From assembly GCA_023376005.1 (NCBI GenBank), contig CM042152.1:90124871-90188870 (forward strand): a DNA stretch of 64,000 nt. Direction: 5' to 3'. Each line of letters begins with the position of its first letter. Position 1 is the first letter of the stretch. Source of the DNA: Doryteuthis pealeii. Its lineage: Eukaryota; Mollusca; Cephalopoda; Myopsida; Loliginidae. Made by a program: the position numbers and the translations under genes. Shown piece after piece: positions 63,813-64,000 of the stretch. Under the pieces are notes generated by a model that saw nothing but the letters and a program-made list of their open reading frames with translations, made no database searches and was not told where the DNA came from.

Positions 63813-64000
63813 CTAATTATAGAATATGTGCATCCATTCATTTCTGTGTTGGTAATCTTGATATGTGATCTTAAGGGCTTGAAGAATATCTACAGGAAAC
63901 AGAAATTTGTAAATATTTGAAGATATAGGATTATATGATACACTACATTTTTGAGTTGTTTGTATAAAGGTGTTTGATATAAATGACTGTATAAATAATT
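63813..64000. other. Window end, nothing recognised
   Basis: AT-rich DNA with no gene or named repeat. Confidence 0.4.

Overview
This 64 kb window is AT-rich eukaryotic nuclear DNA dominated by repeats. The sequence types point to an invertebrate animal, possibly a marine or aquatic one with a mollusc-like genome: two tRNA-headed SINE families with clear target-site duplications, degraded non-LTR retrotransposon pieces, Helitron-like 3' ends, Penelope-like or foldback repeats, several MITEs, solo-LTR-like repeats, and many TA, GATA/ATCT and ACATAC microsatellites. The species cannot be named from this sequence. I found no host protein-coding gene that I can support, and no operon, CRISPR array or intact tRNA or rRNA gene. 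Most open frames are chance frames inside simple repeats or transposon debris.

Layout. 0-10 kb: a 267-bp palindromic MITE, SINE copies, TA/TG and TTTC microsatellites, and inverted copies of a foldback family (family G) that carries a hammerhead-like core. 10-20 kb: a 26-bp minisatellite split by a family C repeat, MITEs with 8-bp duplications, LTR-like repeats, an RTE-like reverse-transcriptase remnant and a 5S rRNA-like fragment. 20-33 kb: a 290-bp tandem array (family D), a 1.7 kb ATCT-type minisatellite, R2/R4-type LINE endonuclease remnants, tandem family F MITEs and a perfect pair of inverted family G-like arms. 33-50 kb: Helitron-like copies (families N and O), an 80-90-bp tandem array grown from family G, LTR candidates, and more SINEs. 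50-57 kb: a 2.1 kb minisatellite of 36-bp units in 108-bp triplets that stays open in one frame, then a four-copy 267-295-bp tandem array (family J). 57-64 kb: nested SINEs, a 5S-like fragment, a TA-flanked MITE, and a LINE RNase H-region remnant split by a SINE.

Family labels used below. A = SINE with a 'TAGCTCAGTCGG' head. B = SINE with a 'TGGTCTAATGGTTAG' head. C = about 600-bp unclassified interspersed repeat. D = about 290-bp GC-richer repeat. E = about 320-bp LTR-like repeat. F = palindromic MITE. G = foldback/Penelope-like repeat. H and I = LTR-like repeats. J = 55-56 kb tandem unit. M = repeat contiguous with J. N and O = Helitron-like repeats. The window is best read as a record of repeated nested insertion. 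The parts do not form a pathway.
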